NCBI GenBank assembly: GCA_965247175.1
Contig: OZ252006.1
Coordinates: 248,001 to 312,000, forward strand
Length of the DNA: 64,000 bases
Origin: JANQMX01 sp965247175
GTDB taxonomy: Bacteria > Pseudomonadota > Alphaproteobacteria > Kiloniellales > DSM-21159
Reading direction: 5' to 3'
Under the pieces are notes generated by a model, which worked only from the letters and a program-made list of their open reading frames with translations, was not told the DNA's origin and did not search any database. The first letter of the stretch is position 1. Each line of letters opens with the position of its first letter. The position numbers were made by a program, and so were the translations under genes. Positions 25,973 to 33,489 of the stretch are shown here, piece by piece.

Positions 25973-27151
25973 TCATGCCGCGGCTTGTGCGATGAGCCAA
26001 ACGGCGGCGTCCGCAGCGATGTATTCGAAACCAAGCGCCATCATAGCGGCCAGCGCGATGGCTGCGCCGAGCAGCAACCCACTTTCCACCGCTACCAGCC
26101 GCGCGATCAGTGCCCGTCGGCCGCCCAGCTTGAAGGCTGTGACCATCTCCGGCCGGCGCAGCTGTAGGGAAAGATAGATGGCAAGCCCGACCGCGAGCAG
26201 CGCGGCCGCGCCGACCGTCACCACGACGGCATCGATCAGCGACTTGATGCGAAAGAGCTGCGCCAGCAGTCCCGCGATGACCTCTCGCGGCACAGCGATC
26301 TGATCGTTGCGGTCGGGCTCGAGATAGCGGCCCTGCAGGATGGCGCCGGCACGGGCGTCATAGGGCAGGGCGATGACGGCGCTGATCGGGAAGCTCCCGG
26401 GCTCGCCGTGGAAGTGAAAGCTGTCGATGTTCTCTGGTGTGATCTCGGTGAACTCGACGATGGCCGGGTCGGCGAGCAGAGATACGTCGGCCGTCCGCTC
26501 AGCCTCGGCAGGGACCACGTCGTCATGCCCATGGCCGACTCCTGCGATGACCCAGGCGGTTTTGACATCGACAAAGACGGCGCGGTCGTCGGCTGTGCTG
26601 TTTGGGGCCAGGACACCGACCACGGTCATGGCCAGGGGATAGGCGCCGGAGAGGTCGAAGAGGTTGTCGGGGGAGGAGACCAGGCGGCTGCCCGGCCCGA
26701 GGCCGAGACGCTGGGCGGCGTCTGCGCCGAGCACCGCTTCGCCGAGCAAGGCCAGGCTCCGGCCCTCAGCCACGCCGAGGCTGCGAAAGTCGAAGTAGTC
26801 CAAGGTGGTGCCGACGATCGGCAGCCCGCGTGCCGTGAAGCCCAGGTGCAGGGGAATGGCGGCTGCGAGATCGCTGTTCCAGACCGAATCGGCGGCGGCC
26901 ATGGTGGTCGGCTCCGGCACGTCGTCACTGAAGTAGAGCGCGCTCATTGCGAGATCGAGCCGGCTGCCGCGGGCGCCGATCAGAAAGGGCGTCGCCTCGG
27001 CCCGGGCCAGCAGACTCTCTTCGGCCGCTGCCATAAGTCGGGAGACGCCGAAGGGGACGGCCAGGATGGCTGCCAAGGTGACCACCAGCACCGCGCTCTT
27101 GGCCGCGTGGAAGCGGATGTAGGCGAGGGCCAGCCGCAGGGTATCCATCAT
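25973..27151 (-). CDS. ABC transporter permease, FtsX/MacB type
   Basis: A 392-aa permease with one N-terminal membrane segment (residues 18-37), a large periplasmic domain of about 230 residues and three membrane segments at the C-terminus (IDAVVVTVGAAALLAVGLAIYL onward), the type VII ABC layout of LolC/MacB/FtsX. Such permeases usually perform mechanotransmission or extraction rather than classical import. The ATG overlaps the ATPase stop as ATGA. Related LolD/FtsX-type pairs occur in zinc-responsive operons (Vibrio cholerae ZrgABCDE; Pseudomonas PA4063-PA4066), which fits the metal-binding neighbours here. Confidence 0.85.
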   Translation of the reverse strand: MMDTLRLALAYIRFHAAKSAVLVVTLAAILAVPFGVSRLMAAAEESLLARAEATPFLIGARGSRLDLAMSALYFSDDVPEPTTMAAADSVWNSDLAAAIPLHLGFTARGLPIVGTTLDYFDFRSLGVAEGRSLALLGEAVLGADAAQRLGLGPGSRLVSSPDNLFDLSGAYPLAMTVVGVLAPNSTADDRAVFVDVKTAWVIAGVGHGHDDVVPAEAERTADVSLLADPAIVEFTEITPENIDSFHFHGEPGSFPISAVIALPYDARAGAILQGRYLEPDRNDQIAVPREVIAGLLAQLFRIKSLIDAVVVTVGAAALLAVGLAIYLSLQLRRPEMVTAFKLGGRRALIARLVAVESGLLLGAAIALAAMMALGFEYIAADAAVWLIAQAAA

Positions 27152-27828
27152 GCCGCCTGCGCCCGTCGGAAGTCGGCGAAATCCACCACCCGATCGAAGC
27201 TGGGCAGCAGCGCGTGGTCGTGGGTCACCGCCAGGACGCTGGCGCCGCTTTCGGCCGCGCGCTCGAACAGCAGGTCCAGGATCCTCTGCTTGTTCTCCGG
27301 ATCGAGATTGCCGGTCGCTTCATCAGCCAGCACCACCTCCGGCTTGGCCAGCAGCGCCCGGCAGACCGACACGCGCTGCTTTTCGCCCTGGCTCAGCTTT
27401 CCAGGTCTCCGGCCGAGGATGCCGTCGACGCCTGCGGCCACCGCCAGCGCATGGGCGCGGGCGCGGACCGTGTCACCGAGAACGAGGCCCGGTGCGATGC
27501 GATAGGGATAGAGGATGTTCTCCCAGGCCGAGAGGTAGTCGACCAACTCGAAGTCCTGGAAGACGAAGCCGATGTGCGCTGCCCGAAAGCTGCGCCGGCG
27601 AGACTCGCTCAGTGCAGAGACGGTGTGCCCGGCGACCCAAACCTCTCCTTGATGGGGCTTCAGAATTCCAGCAATCAGATGGAGCAGGGTGGTCTTTCCC
27701 GTACCGCTCGGTCCGACGACCGCCACTCGCTCGCCCGGCGCCAAATGGAAAGCAGGCATCTCAAGATGGAAGCCTCCCTTGGGGTAGGCGAAAGCGACAT
27801 CCCGCATCTGAACAGTTGGTTCGCTCAT
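27148..27828 (-). CDS. ABC transporter ATP-binding protein, LolD/MacB type
   Basis: A 226-aa ATPase: Walker A GPSGTGKTT near residues 39-47, signature LSQGEKQRV, Walker B VVLADEATGNLD and the switch His in AVTHDHALL. The Q-loop region FVFQDFELVDYL is typical of the LolD/FtsE/MacB branch, matching the FtsX-type permease next to it. The start overlaps the stop of the membrane-anchored protein gene as ATGA and its stop overlaps the permease start in the same way, so the three products are translationally coupled. Confidence 0.92.
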   Translation of the reverse strand: MSEPTVQMRDVAFAYPKGGFHLEMPAFHLAPGERVAVVGPSGTGKTTLLHLIAGILKPHQGEVWVAGHTVSALSESRRRSFRAAHIGFVFQDFELVDYLSAWENILYPYRIAPGLVLGDTVRARAHALAVAAGVDGILGRRPGKLSQGEKQRVSVCRALLAKPEVVLADEATGNLDPENKQRILDLLFERAAESGASVLAVTHDHALLPSFDRVVDFADFRRAQAA

Positions 27829-28451
27829 CCCTTATGGTCATCCGTATGATCGAGCTCGACCGGGTCCTGGCGGATGATGTCCAACAACTCGAAGGCCACC
27901 AGGCGCCAGGCTTGGCCCTCCGGCTCGACCCGCAGGCGGGCCGCGTAGGCATTGCCGCGCACGTGCACGTGGTCGCCATGCTCGACGGCGGCCACCACCT
28001 GCCACTTGGCATCGAAGTCGAAGCCCCCGTCGCGTTCGGTGCCGGCGACCTCGAGCAGCTCAAGGCCGTGCAACTGCTGGCCGGTGGCAGCACCGGGGCC
28101 TTGGGTGAGGGCAGCGCGCTTCTGCAAGTAAAGCTCGTCGAGCAGAGGGCCGGAGGCGACACGCGCCAGCGCGTCATAGAGCGCACCTTCGTCGCTCTCA
28201 CCGAAAGCGAGGTAAAGCCGACCCAGGATATGCTCCAACAGGCGCTTCGGCTCCTGCCGCGCAGCCTCCATGTCGGGGCCTTCGCTAATGGCCTGCTCGG
28301 CGAGGTGGTCGTGGTGGTCCGGCTGCATCAGCCCGACGATCAACAGTACGACCAGTCCCGCCACGCAGGACAGCCCGAGCAGAACGCGGAAGCGGGAGGG
28401 ACTGCGTTGCCCTCCCGCCACGGCCTTGTTTTTGCTGTCAGGTGCGGTCAC
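27825..28451 (-). CDS. membrane-anchored periplasmic protein, unknown family
   Basis: I do not recognise a family. The 208-aa product has a short basic N-terminus, one membrane segment (about 23-43) and a periplasmic domain that opens with a His cluster (QPDHHDHLAEQ) and ends with LDHTDDHKG. The domain mixes helices with a beta-rich C-terminal part. Translation appears to begin at GTG (28451-28449) because no ATG lies before the membrane segment. It is coupled by ATGA to the ABC ATPase, so it is probably a dedicated partner of this transporter, perhaps a periplasmic adaptor that holds metal through the terminal His motifs. Confidence 0.7.
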   Translation of the reverse strand: MTAPDSKNKAVAGGQRSPSRFRVLLGLSCVAGLVVLLIVGLMQPDHHDHLAEQAISEGPDMEAARQEPKRLLEHILGRLYLAFGESDEGALYDALARVASGPLLDELYLQKRAALTQGPGAATGQQLHGLELLEVAGTERDGGFDFDAKWQVVAAVEHGDHVHVRGNAYAARLRVEPEGQAWRLVAFELLDIIRQDPVELDHTDDHKG

Positions 28452-28488
28452 GCCCTGTCATTTCTCCCCATCAGGATCCAGCCAAGTG

Positions 28489-29256
28489 TCACTGGACCTC
28501 GAAGAGCATCACGCTGCGCAGCACGTGCTCGTCGATGTCCGGCGTGTCGGCGGTGCGGTGCTCGGCGCGGATCATCCAGATGCCGGGCGCCCAGGTTTTG
28601 ACCTTGGCGATGTGGCCGTGCGCTTCGTCCTCGAGGGTTTCGGTGAGGTAAGCGAAGGTGTTGGGGGTGTCGGAGAAACCCCCGAAGGTGGCCGAGACGG
28701 TGGCGGAGATCGGCTTGCCGTCGTGCAGCACCTGCACCTGGATTTCTTCGCCGCTGCTCAGCGCGGCCGGGTCGCTCAGCGGCACGATCTCCAGGGCATG
28801 ACCGATGGGCTTCATGGCGAAACCGTCGCCGGCTTCGGCGTTCACCAGTGCCTTGGAGAACTTCTCGTACTTGTTGGTGAACTCGGCGTCGGGGTTCTCG
28901 GACTTCCCGCTTTGGAACCAGCCGCGTGGCGTCTTCGACCAGATCTGGCCGAGGCGATGGGCGGTCAGCCAAGCCGGCTTGCCGTCGGTCGTGGCTTCGC
29001 CCTCCAGCTTCAAGGCGCCTTCGTTGCCGGCGATCTCAAGAGCCTGGCTGCCATTGGTGCCGACCAGGGCGACCTCGACGCTCTCGGCATTCTCCATCTC
29101 CTCCGCCTTGAAGAAGACGTGGGTCGAGTGAACGTCGAAGGCGATGGCCTCGCCGGCCTGTGCCTGGGTCTGGGACGGTATCAACAGCAACTCGTGGGCG
29201 GTCGCCGGGGCTGCGCCGAGTGCTGCTGCAACGCCGATGGCAAGAAGGGTTCTCAT
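28489..29256 (-). CDS. DUF4198 exported protein (NikK-like), paralogue B
   Basis: A 255-aa exported protein. The signal peptide ends ATA, and the mature chain would start HELLLIPS, the DUF4198 opening. DUF4198 proteins (COG5266) are periplasmic companions of nickel/cobalt uptake systems, beta-sandwich in character. AAGGAG lies 9 bases before the ATG at 29256; an ATG 18 bases upstream overlaps that site. It lacks a strong hit to any enzyme motif. It lies third in the operon, 37 bp upstream of the membrane-anchored protein, and shares only general pattern with the DUF4198 protein at 29743-30510. Confidence 0.75.
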   Translation of the reverse strand: MRTLLAIGVAAALGAAPATAHELLLIPSQTQAQAGEAIAFDVHSTHVFFKAEEMENAESVEVALVGTNGSQALEIAGNEGALKLEGEATTDGKPAWLTAHRLGQIWSKTPRGWFQSGKSENPDAEFTNKYEKFSKALVNAEAGDGFAMKPIGHALEIVPLSDPAALSSGEEIQVQVLHDGKPISATVSATFGGFSDTPNTFAYLTETLEDEAHGHIAKVKTWAPGIWMIRAEHRTADTPDIDEHVLRSVMLFEVQ

Positions 29257-29392
29257 CACTGCAATCTCCTTCATGAGCGGTCTGAACTGAGAGAGCTGCG
29301 GGTGCGGTCCGTCCGGATTGGGCCGCACCCGCGGGAAACCGGAGTGAGTTACGGGGGGTGTGCTCACGTCCGAGTTGTTTCTTTTGCTGTGG

Positions 29393-29746
29393 TCAGTTGC
29401 TCGAAGCTTTGGCGATGTCGTCCGGCGTCAGGACCCAGTAGTTGTCATGGCCTTCGCCGGTGCTCACCTCGATGCGCAGGCCGCTGTCGGCGTGCTCCAG
29501 CGGAAAGCGGGCGGTGCCATTGGGGGAGAGCGCGTGTGTGCCGACCACCTTGTCCTCACCATCGTAGACAGTGACCGTGCCGGTCTTGGGGACCTTGCCG
29601 TTGGAGAACTTGGTCTCCACGACCACCTCCTGCCCCTCCACCGCAGCAAAGACCATCAGTTGGTGGGCCGAGGCGGCGGCGGTCAGCAGGGACAGGCCCG
29701 TGGCCAAGACGGTGGCGCTCAGAAAACGTGAGAGAAGGCGGCTCAT
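29393..29746 (-). CDS. small exported protein, NikL-like
   Basis: A 117-aa exported protein; the signal peptide ends ASA and the mature chain would begin HQLMVFAA. The roughly 90-residue mature part is beta-rich with one Ig-like pattern (GTVTVYDGEDKVVG, LRIEVSTGEGHDNYWVL). Small proteins of this type (NikL) accompany DUF4198/NikK in nickel ECF systems; I assign it by size, start and context, not by a firm motif. The ATG overlaps the stop of the upstream DUF4198 gene as ATGA. Confidence 0.6.
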   Translation of the reverse strand: MSRLLSRFLSATVLATGLSLLTAAASAHQLMVFAAVEGQEVVVETKFSNGKVPKTGTVTVYDGEDKVVGTHALSPNGTARFPLEHADSGLRIEVSTGEGHDNYWVLTPDDIAKASSN

Positions 29747-30510
29747 TTCGTGCTCCAGGGCTCGAAGTGGACCCAGATGACGGCGCCGAGCTCGACCGGC
29801 TTGTCGACGCCCTCATGCTCCAAGGTGTAGTCGGCCGTGTTCAGCGCGGCGAAACCCCACCAGCCGGCCGCCGGCGCGACGTAGGTGAAGACGCCGTCGG
29901 CATCGGCCTTGATTGTCTGGGTGATCATGTAGTCGGAGGGCGCGACGGCCGAGCCGTCTCGGTTGAAGTGCTCGATCTCGACCTCGGCATAGGGAACGGG
30001 CTCGCCGTCCATCTGCACGATGCCCTGGAAGACGTTGCCGGCCCAGAGCCCGAAGGGTTTCGAGAGGGGCACGATCTCCGTCTTGAGGCCCAGCTCGGCG
30101 TCCCAGCCCTCGTCGTCGCCGAAGGCGGCCACGTAGGTCTTGGTGTAGTGGATGATGAAGCTGTCTTCCGCCGGTTCCCAATAGGGCTGCGGCTCCATGG
30201 TGAAGATGTGCAGGCCCGGCCGCTCTACGTCGTAGTTCAGCTGCCAGGAGAGGGAGCCGTGGAAATTGCTCTGCTCCAGCTCGCCGAGAAGGTCCGTGGT
30301 CTCGCCGTCTGCCGTCACCGAGAAGCTGATGGGCTTGGCCAGCTCAAGGCCAGCCGGGTCGAAGGGATGGCCGAAGGCGACCATCAGGTCGAGGGTGCGC
30401 GGGTCCTCCTGCATCACCATCTGGTCGGAGGGGATGATCATGCCGTAGTGCGCTTGCGTGACACCACTGGCCGCGACCAACGCTGCGAGGGCTCCCAACA
30501 CTCGTTTCAT
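29743..30510 (-). CDS. DUF4198 exported protein (NikK-like), paralogue A; first gene of the metal operon
   Basis: A 255-aa exported protein; the signal peptide ends TQA and the mature chain would begin HYGMIIPSDQM, the DUF4198 N-terminus. Later segments (GHPFDPAGLELAKP, EIVPLSKPFGLWAGNVFQG) match the NikK/COG5266 pattern, and a C-terminal beta-sandwich includes GWWGFAAL. Family members assist nickel or cobalt uptake; direct metal binding through the terminal amine and His1 is plausible. It is the first gene of the seven-gene minus-strand operon, divergent from the two-component system with a 238-bp shared regulatory region. Confidence 0.8.
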   Translation of the reverse strand: MKRVLGALAALVAASGVTQAHYGMIIPSDQMVMQEDPRTLDLMVAFGHPFDPAGLELAKPISFSVTADGETTDLLGELEQSNFHGSLSWQLNYDVERPGLHIFTMEPQPYWEPAEDSFIIHYTKTYVAAFGDDEGWDAELGLKTEIVPLSKPFGLWAGNVFQGIVQMDGEPVPYAEVEIEHFNRDGSAVAPSDYMITQTIKADADGVFTYVAPAAGWWGFAALNTADYTLEHEGVDKPVELGAVIWVHFEPWSTK

Positions 30511-30574
30511 AATCCCACTCCCCTGGCTTGCTGTCCGCCTCTGCCGTGGCCGCGAGGAGTAAGTAGAGTTCGAT

Positions 30575-30627
30575 CCGCTCTCAAGAACAGAGCGGCAAAG
30601 TTAACGTTCAGTTCAGAATAGAGCCGC
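30575..30627. promoter_or_regulatory. candidate operators between the metal operon and the two-component genes
   Basis: A perfect inverted repeat, CCGCTCT (30575-30581) and AGAGCGG (30589-30595) with a 7-bp spacer, lies 65 bp upstream of the first metal-operon gene. About 10 bp farther, GTTCAGTTCAG gives a tandem 5-bp repeat of the kind OmpR-family regulators bind. Neither resembles a NikR or Zur box. Binding is not shown. Confidence 0.4.
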
Positions 30628-30675
30628 CTGCTATCCCCGATGATTACGCGAAGATGACATGCGTGCGAAGGTGCC

Positions 30676-30705
30676 CTGACAGAGGGATTGCGGCTTTGCT
30701 ATAAG
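30676..30705 (+). promoter_or_regulatory. possible promoter of the two-component operon
   Basis: CTGACA (30676-30681) and TATAAG (30700-30705) are 18 bp apart, with the response-regulator ATG 44 bp downstream of the -10. GTGAGGAGGGG is the ribosome binding region. Confidence 0.5.
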
Positions 30706-30748
30706 CGCTGGCGCGCCATGGCGTGTGCCGTGAGGAGGGGAACCGGGG

Positions 30749-31435
30749 ATGCAGCGGGTGCTGGTGGTCGACGACGACCCGGAGATCGCCCATTTCGTCG
30801 CGCAAGGCCTGACCGCCGCCGGCTTCGCCGTCGACCAGGCCGCGACCGGGCGTGAGGCTCTGGCCTTGGCCATGAGCGGCCGGCATGCCGCCATCGTGCT
30901 CGACCGCATGCTGCCCGACCTGGACGGGGTTGCCGTGCTGACGTCCTTGCGGGCGGCGCAGATTTCGCGGCCGGTCCTCTTCCTCAGCGCGCTCGGCACC
31001 ACCGACGAGCGGGTGGCCGGCCTCCGCGCCGGTGCCGACGACTATCTCGCCAAGCCCTTCTCGCTGGAGGAGCTGGTGGCCCGCATCGAGGCGCTGCTGC
31101 GCAGGCCGGAGCAGGCGGAGCCCAACGCCAGCTTGAGCTGCGGCGACCTGAGCATGGACGTCGACCGCTTCATCGCTCGCCGCGGTAGCCGTGTGCTCGA
31201 CCTGAAGCGCCGCGAGTTTCAGATGCTGCGCTTTCTGCTCGAGCGCCAGGGCAAGATGGTGACGCGCGCCATGTTGCTGGAAGGTGTCTGGAACTACCGT
31301 AGCGATCACGACAGCAACGTCATCGAGGTCCATGTCAGCCGCCTGCGCCGCAAGGTGGATGGGGACGGGGAAGTCCCTCTCATCCACACCGTGCGCGGCG
31401 TCGGCTATGTCCTCTCGACCGAACCGCGCTCGTGA
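30749..31435 (+). CDS. OmpR-family response regulator
   Basis: A 228-aa response regulator. The receiver domain has the acidic cluster at residues 8-10, the phospho-acceptor Asp52 in IVLDRMLPDLDG and Lys102 in AKPFS. The C-terminal winged helix is intact (LDLKRREFQMLRFLLE, then VIEVHVSRLRRKV). It is divergent from the metal operon and overlaps the kinase gene as GTGA. It probably controls that operon, given the shared intergenic region with a tandem repeat; the signal is unknown. Confidence 0.92.
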   Translation: MQRVLVVDDDPEIAHFVAQGLTAAGFAVDQAATGREALALAMSGRHAAIVLDRMLPDLDGVAVLTSLRAAQISRPVLFLSALGTTDERVAGLRAGADDYLAKPFSLEELVARIEALLRRPEQAEPNASLSCGDLSMDVDRFIARRGSRVLDLKRREFQMLRFLLERQGKMVTRAMLLEGVWNYRSDHDSNVIEVHVSRLRRKVDGDGEVPLIHTVRGVGYVLSTEPRS

Positions 31436-32847
31436 AGGCGCGGCTGCGCGCATGGAGTCAGGCATTCCGCACCACCTCGGTGCGGCTGGCGGCAGTGCAG
31501 TGGGCGGTGACCTTCCTCTCTGCCGTCCTGGTGCTCGGCATGATCGTGCGGGCGACGGAGGATCTGCTGGCTGGTGAAGCCCGCACGGTCCTGGCCACCG
31601 AGCTGCGCGGCTTCGCCGACATTCATGCGCTGGGCGGATTGCCGGCGCTGGCCAGCGCGATCGACAGCCGCGTCGCCGAGCGACAGTGGGATGCCAACGT
31701 CTATCTGCTGGTCGCTCCTGACGGTGCCTACCTGGCCGGCAACCTCGATGGCTGGCCCAGCGGTGCGCCGACGGCGCCGGTCCCGGCGGTCCGGGAAGGC
31801 TTGCTGCGGATTTTTCGTACCGATCTCGATCGCCTGGCTTTGGTCAATGCCGTGACCGTGCAGCTGCCGGACGGGGCACGGTTGCTGCTTGGCCGCGATG
31901 CGGAGATCGAAGCCCGCTCCCGCGACGCGCTCGGCCTCGCGGTGTCTGTCGGGTTGATCCTGGCCACCCTGGCAGCCGCTGCCTCCGGCTGGGTTCTGTC
32001 GCGGATGCTGCTCAGCCGCATTGGCGGCATCACCCGCACGGCGCGGGCCATCATCTCCGGCGATCTTTCCCAGCGCGTGCCGGTGGCTTCGGGTGGCGAC
32101 GAGTTCGACCGCCTGGCCGAGACCCTCAACCACATGATCGACCGCATCGAGGCGCAAATGGGCGAGCTGCGGCTGGTCACCGATAGCCTGGCCCATGACC
32201 TGCGCAGCCCGCTGACCCGCCTGCGCCTGCACTTGAACCAGGCGCAAGCGGAAGTGTCTGGGGAACCGATGGAACGGGCCCTGGAGGAGGTGGCGCAGAT
32301 CGAGCGCCTCTTGAAGACCATGCTCGACCTGGCCCGGGCCGAGGCCGGCATCGGTCAGGACCAGATGGTGCCGGTGGACCTGGCTGCGCTGGCCGAGGAC
32401 ATCGCCGAACTCTTCGAGCCTCTGGCTGAGGCACGCGACGTGACCTTGACGGTCGAGGCAGCCGAGCCGGTTGTGCTCTCCGGTCATCGGGACCTGCTTT
32501 TTCTGGCGCTCTCCAACCTGGTGGAAAACGCTCTGCGCTTCGCGCCTGGCGGAAGTCGGGTGTTGGTTTTCGTCACGAGGAGTGATGCAGACGGGGAGGG
32601 GGTTCGTCTCGGCGTGGTGGACTCCGGCCCTGGTATCCCAGCCGATGCCCGGCAACGGGCTGTCGGCCGCTTCGTTCGTTTGGAATGTTCCGAAGCTCCG
32701 GCGGCAGGTTCGGCACCGCGCACGGGCTTAGGCCTCGCCCTCGTCGCCGCCATTGCCCGCCTGCACGACGCCCGCCTGCTGCTGGAAGACAATGCCCCCG
32801 GCTTGCGCGCGGTTCTTGCGTTCCCCTCACCAGGGATTCCACGGTGA
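31432..32847 (+). CDS. sensor histidine kinase
   Basis: A 471-aa inner-membrane kinase starting at GTG (31432), overlapping the response-regulator stop. TM1 is at about 18-40 and TM2 at 168-192, enclosing a periplasmic domain of about 125 residues with few His or Cys, so a direct metal sensor site is not evident. HAMP follows (193-245), then the phosphorylation box SLAHDLRSPLTRLR with His255, and the ATPase N, G1 and G2 boxes (NLVENALRFAP, DSGPGIP, GLGLALV). All catalytic boxes are present. It phosphorylates the adjacent regulator. Confidence 0.92.
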   Translation: MKARLRAWSQAFRTTSVRLAAVQWAVTFLSAVLVLGMIVRATEDLLAGEARTVLATELRGFADIHALGGLPALASAIDSRVAERQWDANVYLLVAPDGAYLAGNLDGWPSGAPTAPVPAVREGLLRIFRTDLDRLALVNAVTVQLPDGARLLLGRDAEIEARSRDALGLAVSVGLILATLAAAASGWVLSRMLLSRIGGITRTARAIISGDLSQRVPVASGGDEFDRLAETLNHMIDRIEAQMGELRLVTDSLAHDLRSPLTRLRLHLNQAQAEVSGEPMERALEEVAQIERLLKTMLDLARAEAGIGQDQMVPVDLAALAEDIAELFEPLAEARDVTLTVEAAEPVVLSGHRDLLFLALSNLVENALRFAPGGSRVLVFVTRSDADGEGVRLGVVDSGPGIPADARQRAVGRFVRLECSEAPAAGSAPRTGLGLALVAAIARLHDARLLLEDNAPGLRAVLAFPSPGIPR

Positions 32848-32928
32848 CACAGTTGACGCTGCTGTGCCGCTGCCGTCAGGCTTCGAATTGCCACTGCTGT
32901 TTTGTCAAATACACAGAGAGGAGGGGCC

Positions 32929-33213
32929 ATGGCACTCAGCAGATTCATGATCGAGCGCGACATTCCGGACGTCAGCAGCCTGGAGCGCGAGCAGCTCGCC
33001 GGGGCGGCCGCAAAGTCGAACGAGACGCTGGCCCAACTCGCCCGGGACATCCAGTGGGTCGAAAGCTATGTCGCCGGCGACAAGACCTTCTGCGTCTATC
33101 TCGCCAAGGACGAAGAGGTGATCCGCAAGCACGCGGAAATCAGCGGCTTTTCCGCGACTAAGATCACGCCCATCCGCAAGACCATCGACCTGACGACCGA
33201 AAAAGACGCCTAG
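32929..33213 (+). CDS. DUF4242 protein (SCO4226 nickel-binding-like)
   Basis: A 94-aa soluble protein of the DUF4242 family: FMIERDIPDVSSL at the start and WVESYVAGDKTFCVYLAKDEEVIRKHAEISGF in two pieces in the middle. The Streptomyces member SCO4226 binds nickel as a ferredoxin-like dimer, but many homologues have no tested metal. The start at 32929 follows GAGAGGAGGGG closely. It lies 81 bp after the kinase gene in the same direction; its position by a possible nickel/cobalt locus makes the family link more interesting. Confidence 0.78.
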   Translation: MALSRFMIERDIPDVSSLEREQLAGAAAKSNETLAQLARDIQWVESYVAGDKTFCVYLAKDEEVIRKHAEISGFSATKITPIRKTIDLTTEKDA

Positions 33214-33319
33214 GCTGAGCACTCTGTGGGTCGGGGCGTCTGACTTGCAGGGCGCCTTCAGCGTTGGCTCTCGGTCCGAGACGCGCGGGGTCGAGGCAGA
33301 CCGCCTCTTGCCCGCTGGT

Positions 33320-33348
33320 TTGACCTGCCTATATCGAATTGGTAATAC
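33320..33348 (+). promoter_or_regulatory. promoter of glcDEF
   Basis: TTGACC (33320-33325) and TAATAC (33343-33348) are exactly 17 bp apart. The operator described next covers the -10. The predicted leader is about 135 nt. Confidence 0.75.
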
Positions 33349-33371
33349 CACTTCGCGTGTCTTAAGACACG
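33337..33371 (+). promoter_or_regulatory. GntR/FadR-type operator and adjacent 16-bp palindrome
   Basis: AATTGGTAATACCACTT (33337-33353) matches the PdhR/LldR/GlcC-type box AATTGGT-N3-ACCAATT with few deviations and lies across the -10 hexamer, so binding would block RNA polymerase. Next to it is a perfect palindrome CGTGTCTTAAGACACG (33356-33371) at or just after the expected transcription start, a possible second site. The cognate regulator gene is not in the window. Confidence 0.65.
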
Positions 33372-33489
33372 ACGCGTTGTCTTTTGCGTGAGCCGCTCTT
33401 CACAGGGGCCGCAGTCTGGCTCATCCTGGAACGGTGCGCCCGGAAGAGGCGCCATAGGCAGTGCAAAAGGCCGACCGGGAGGAAGAAGA

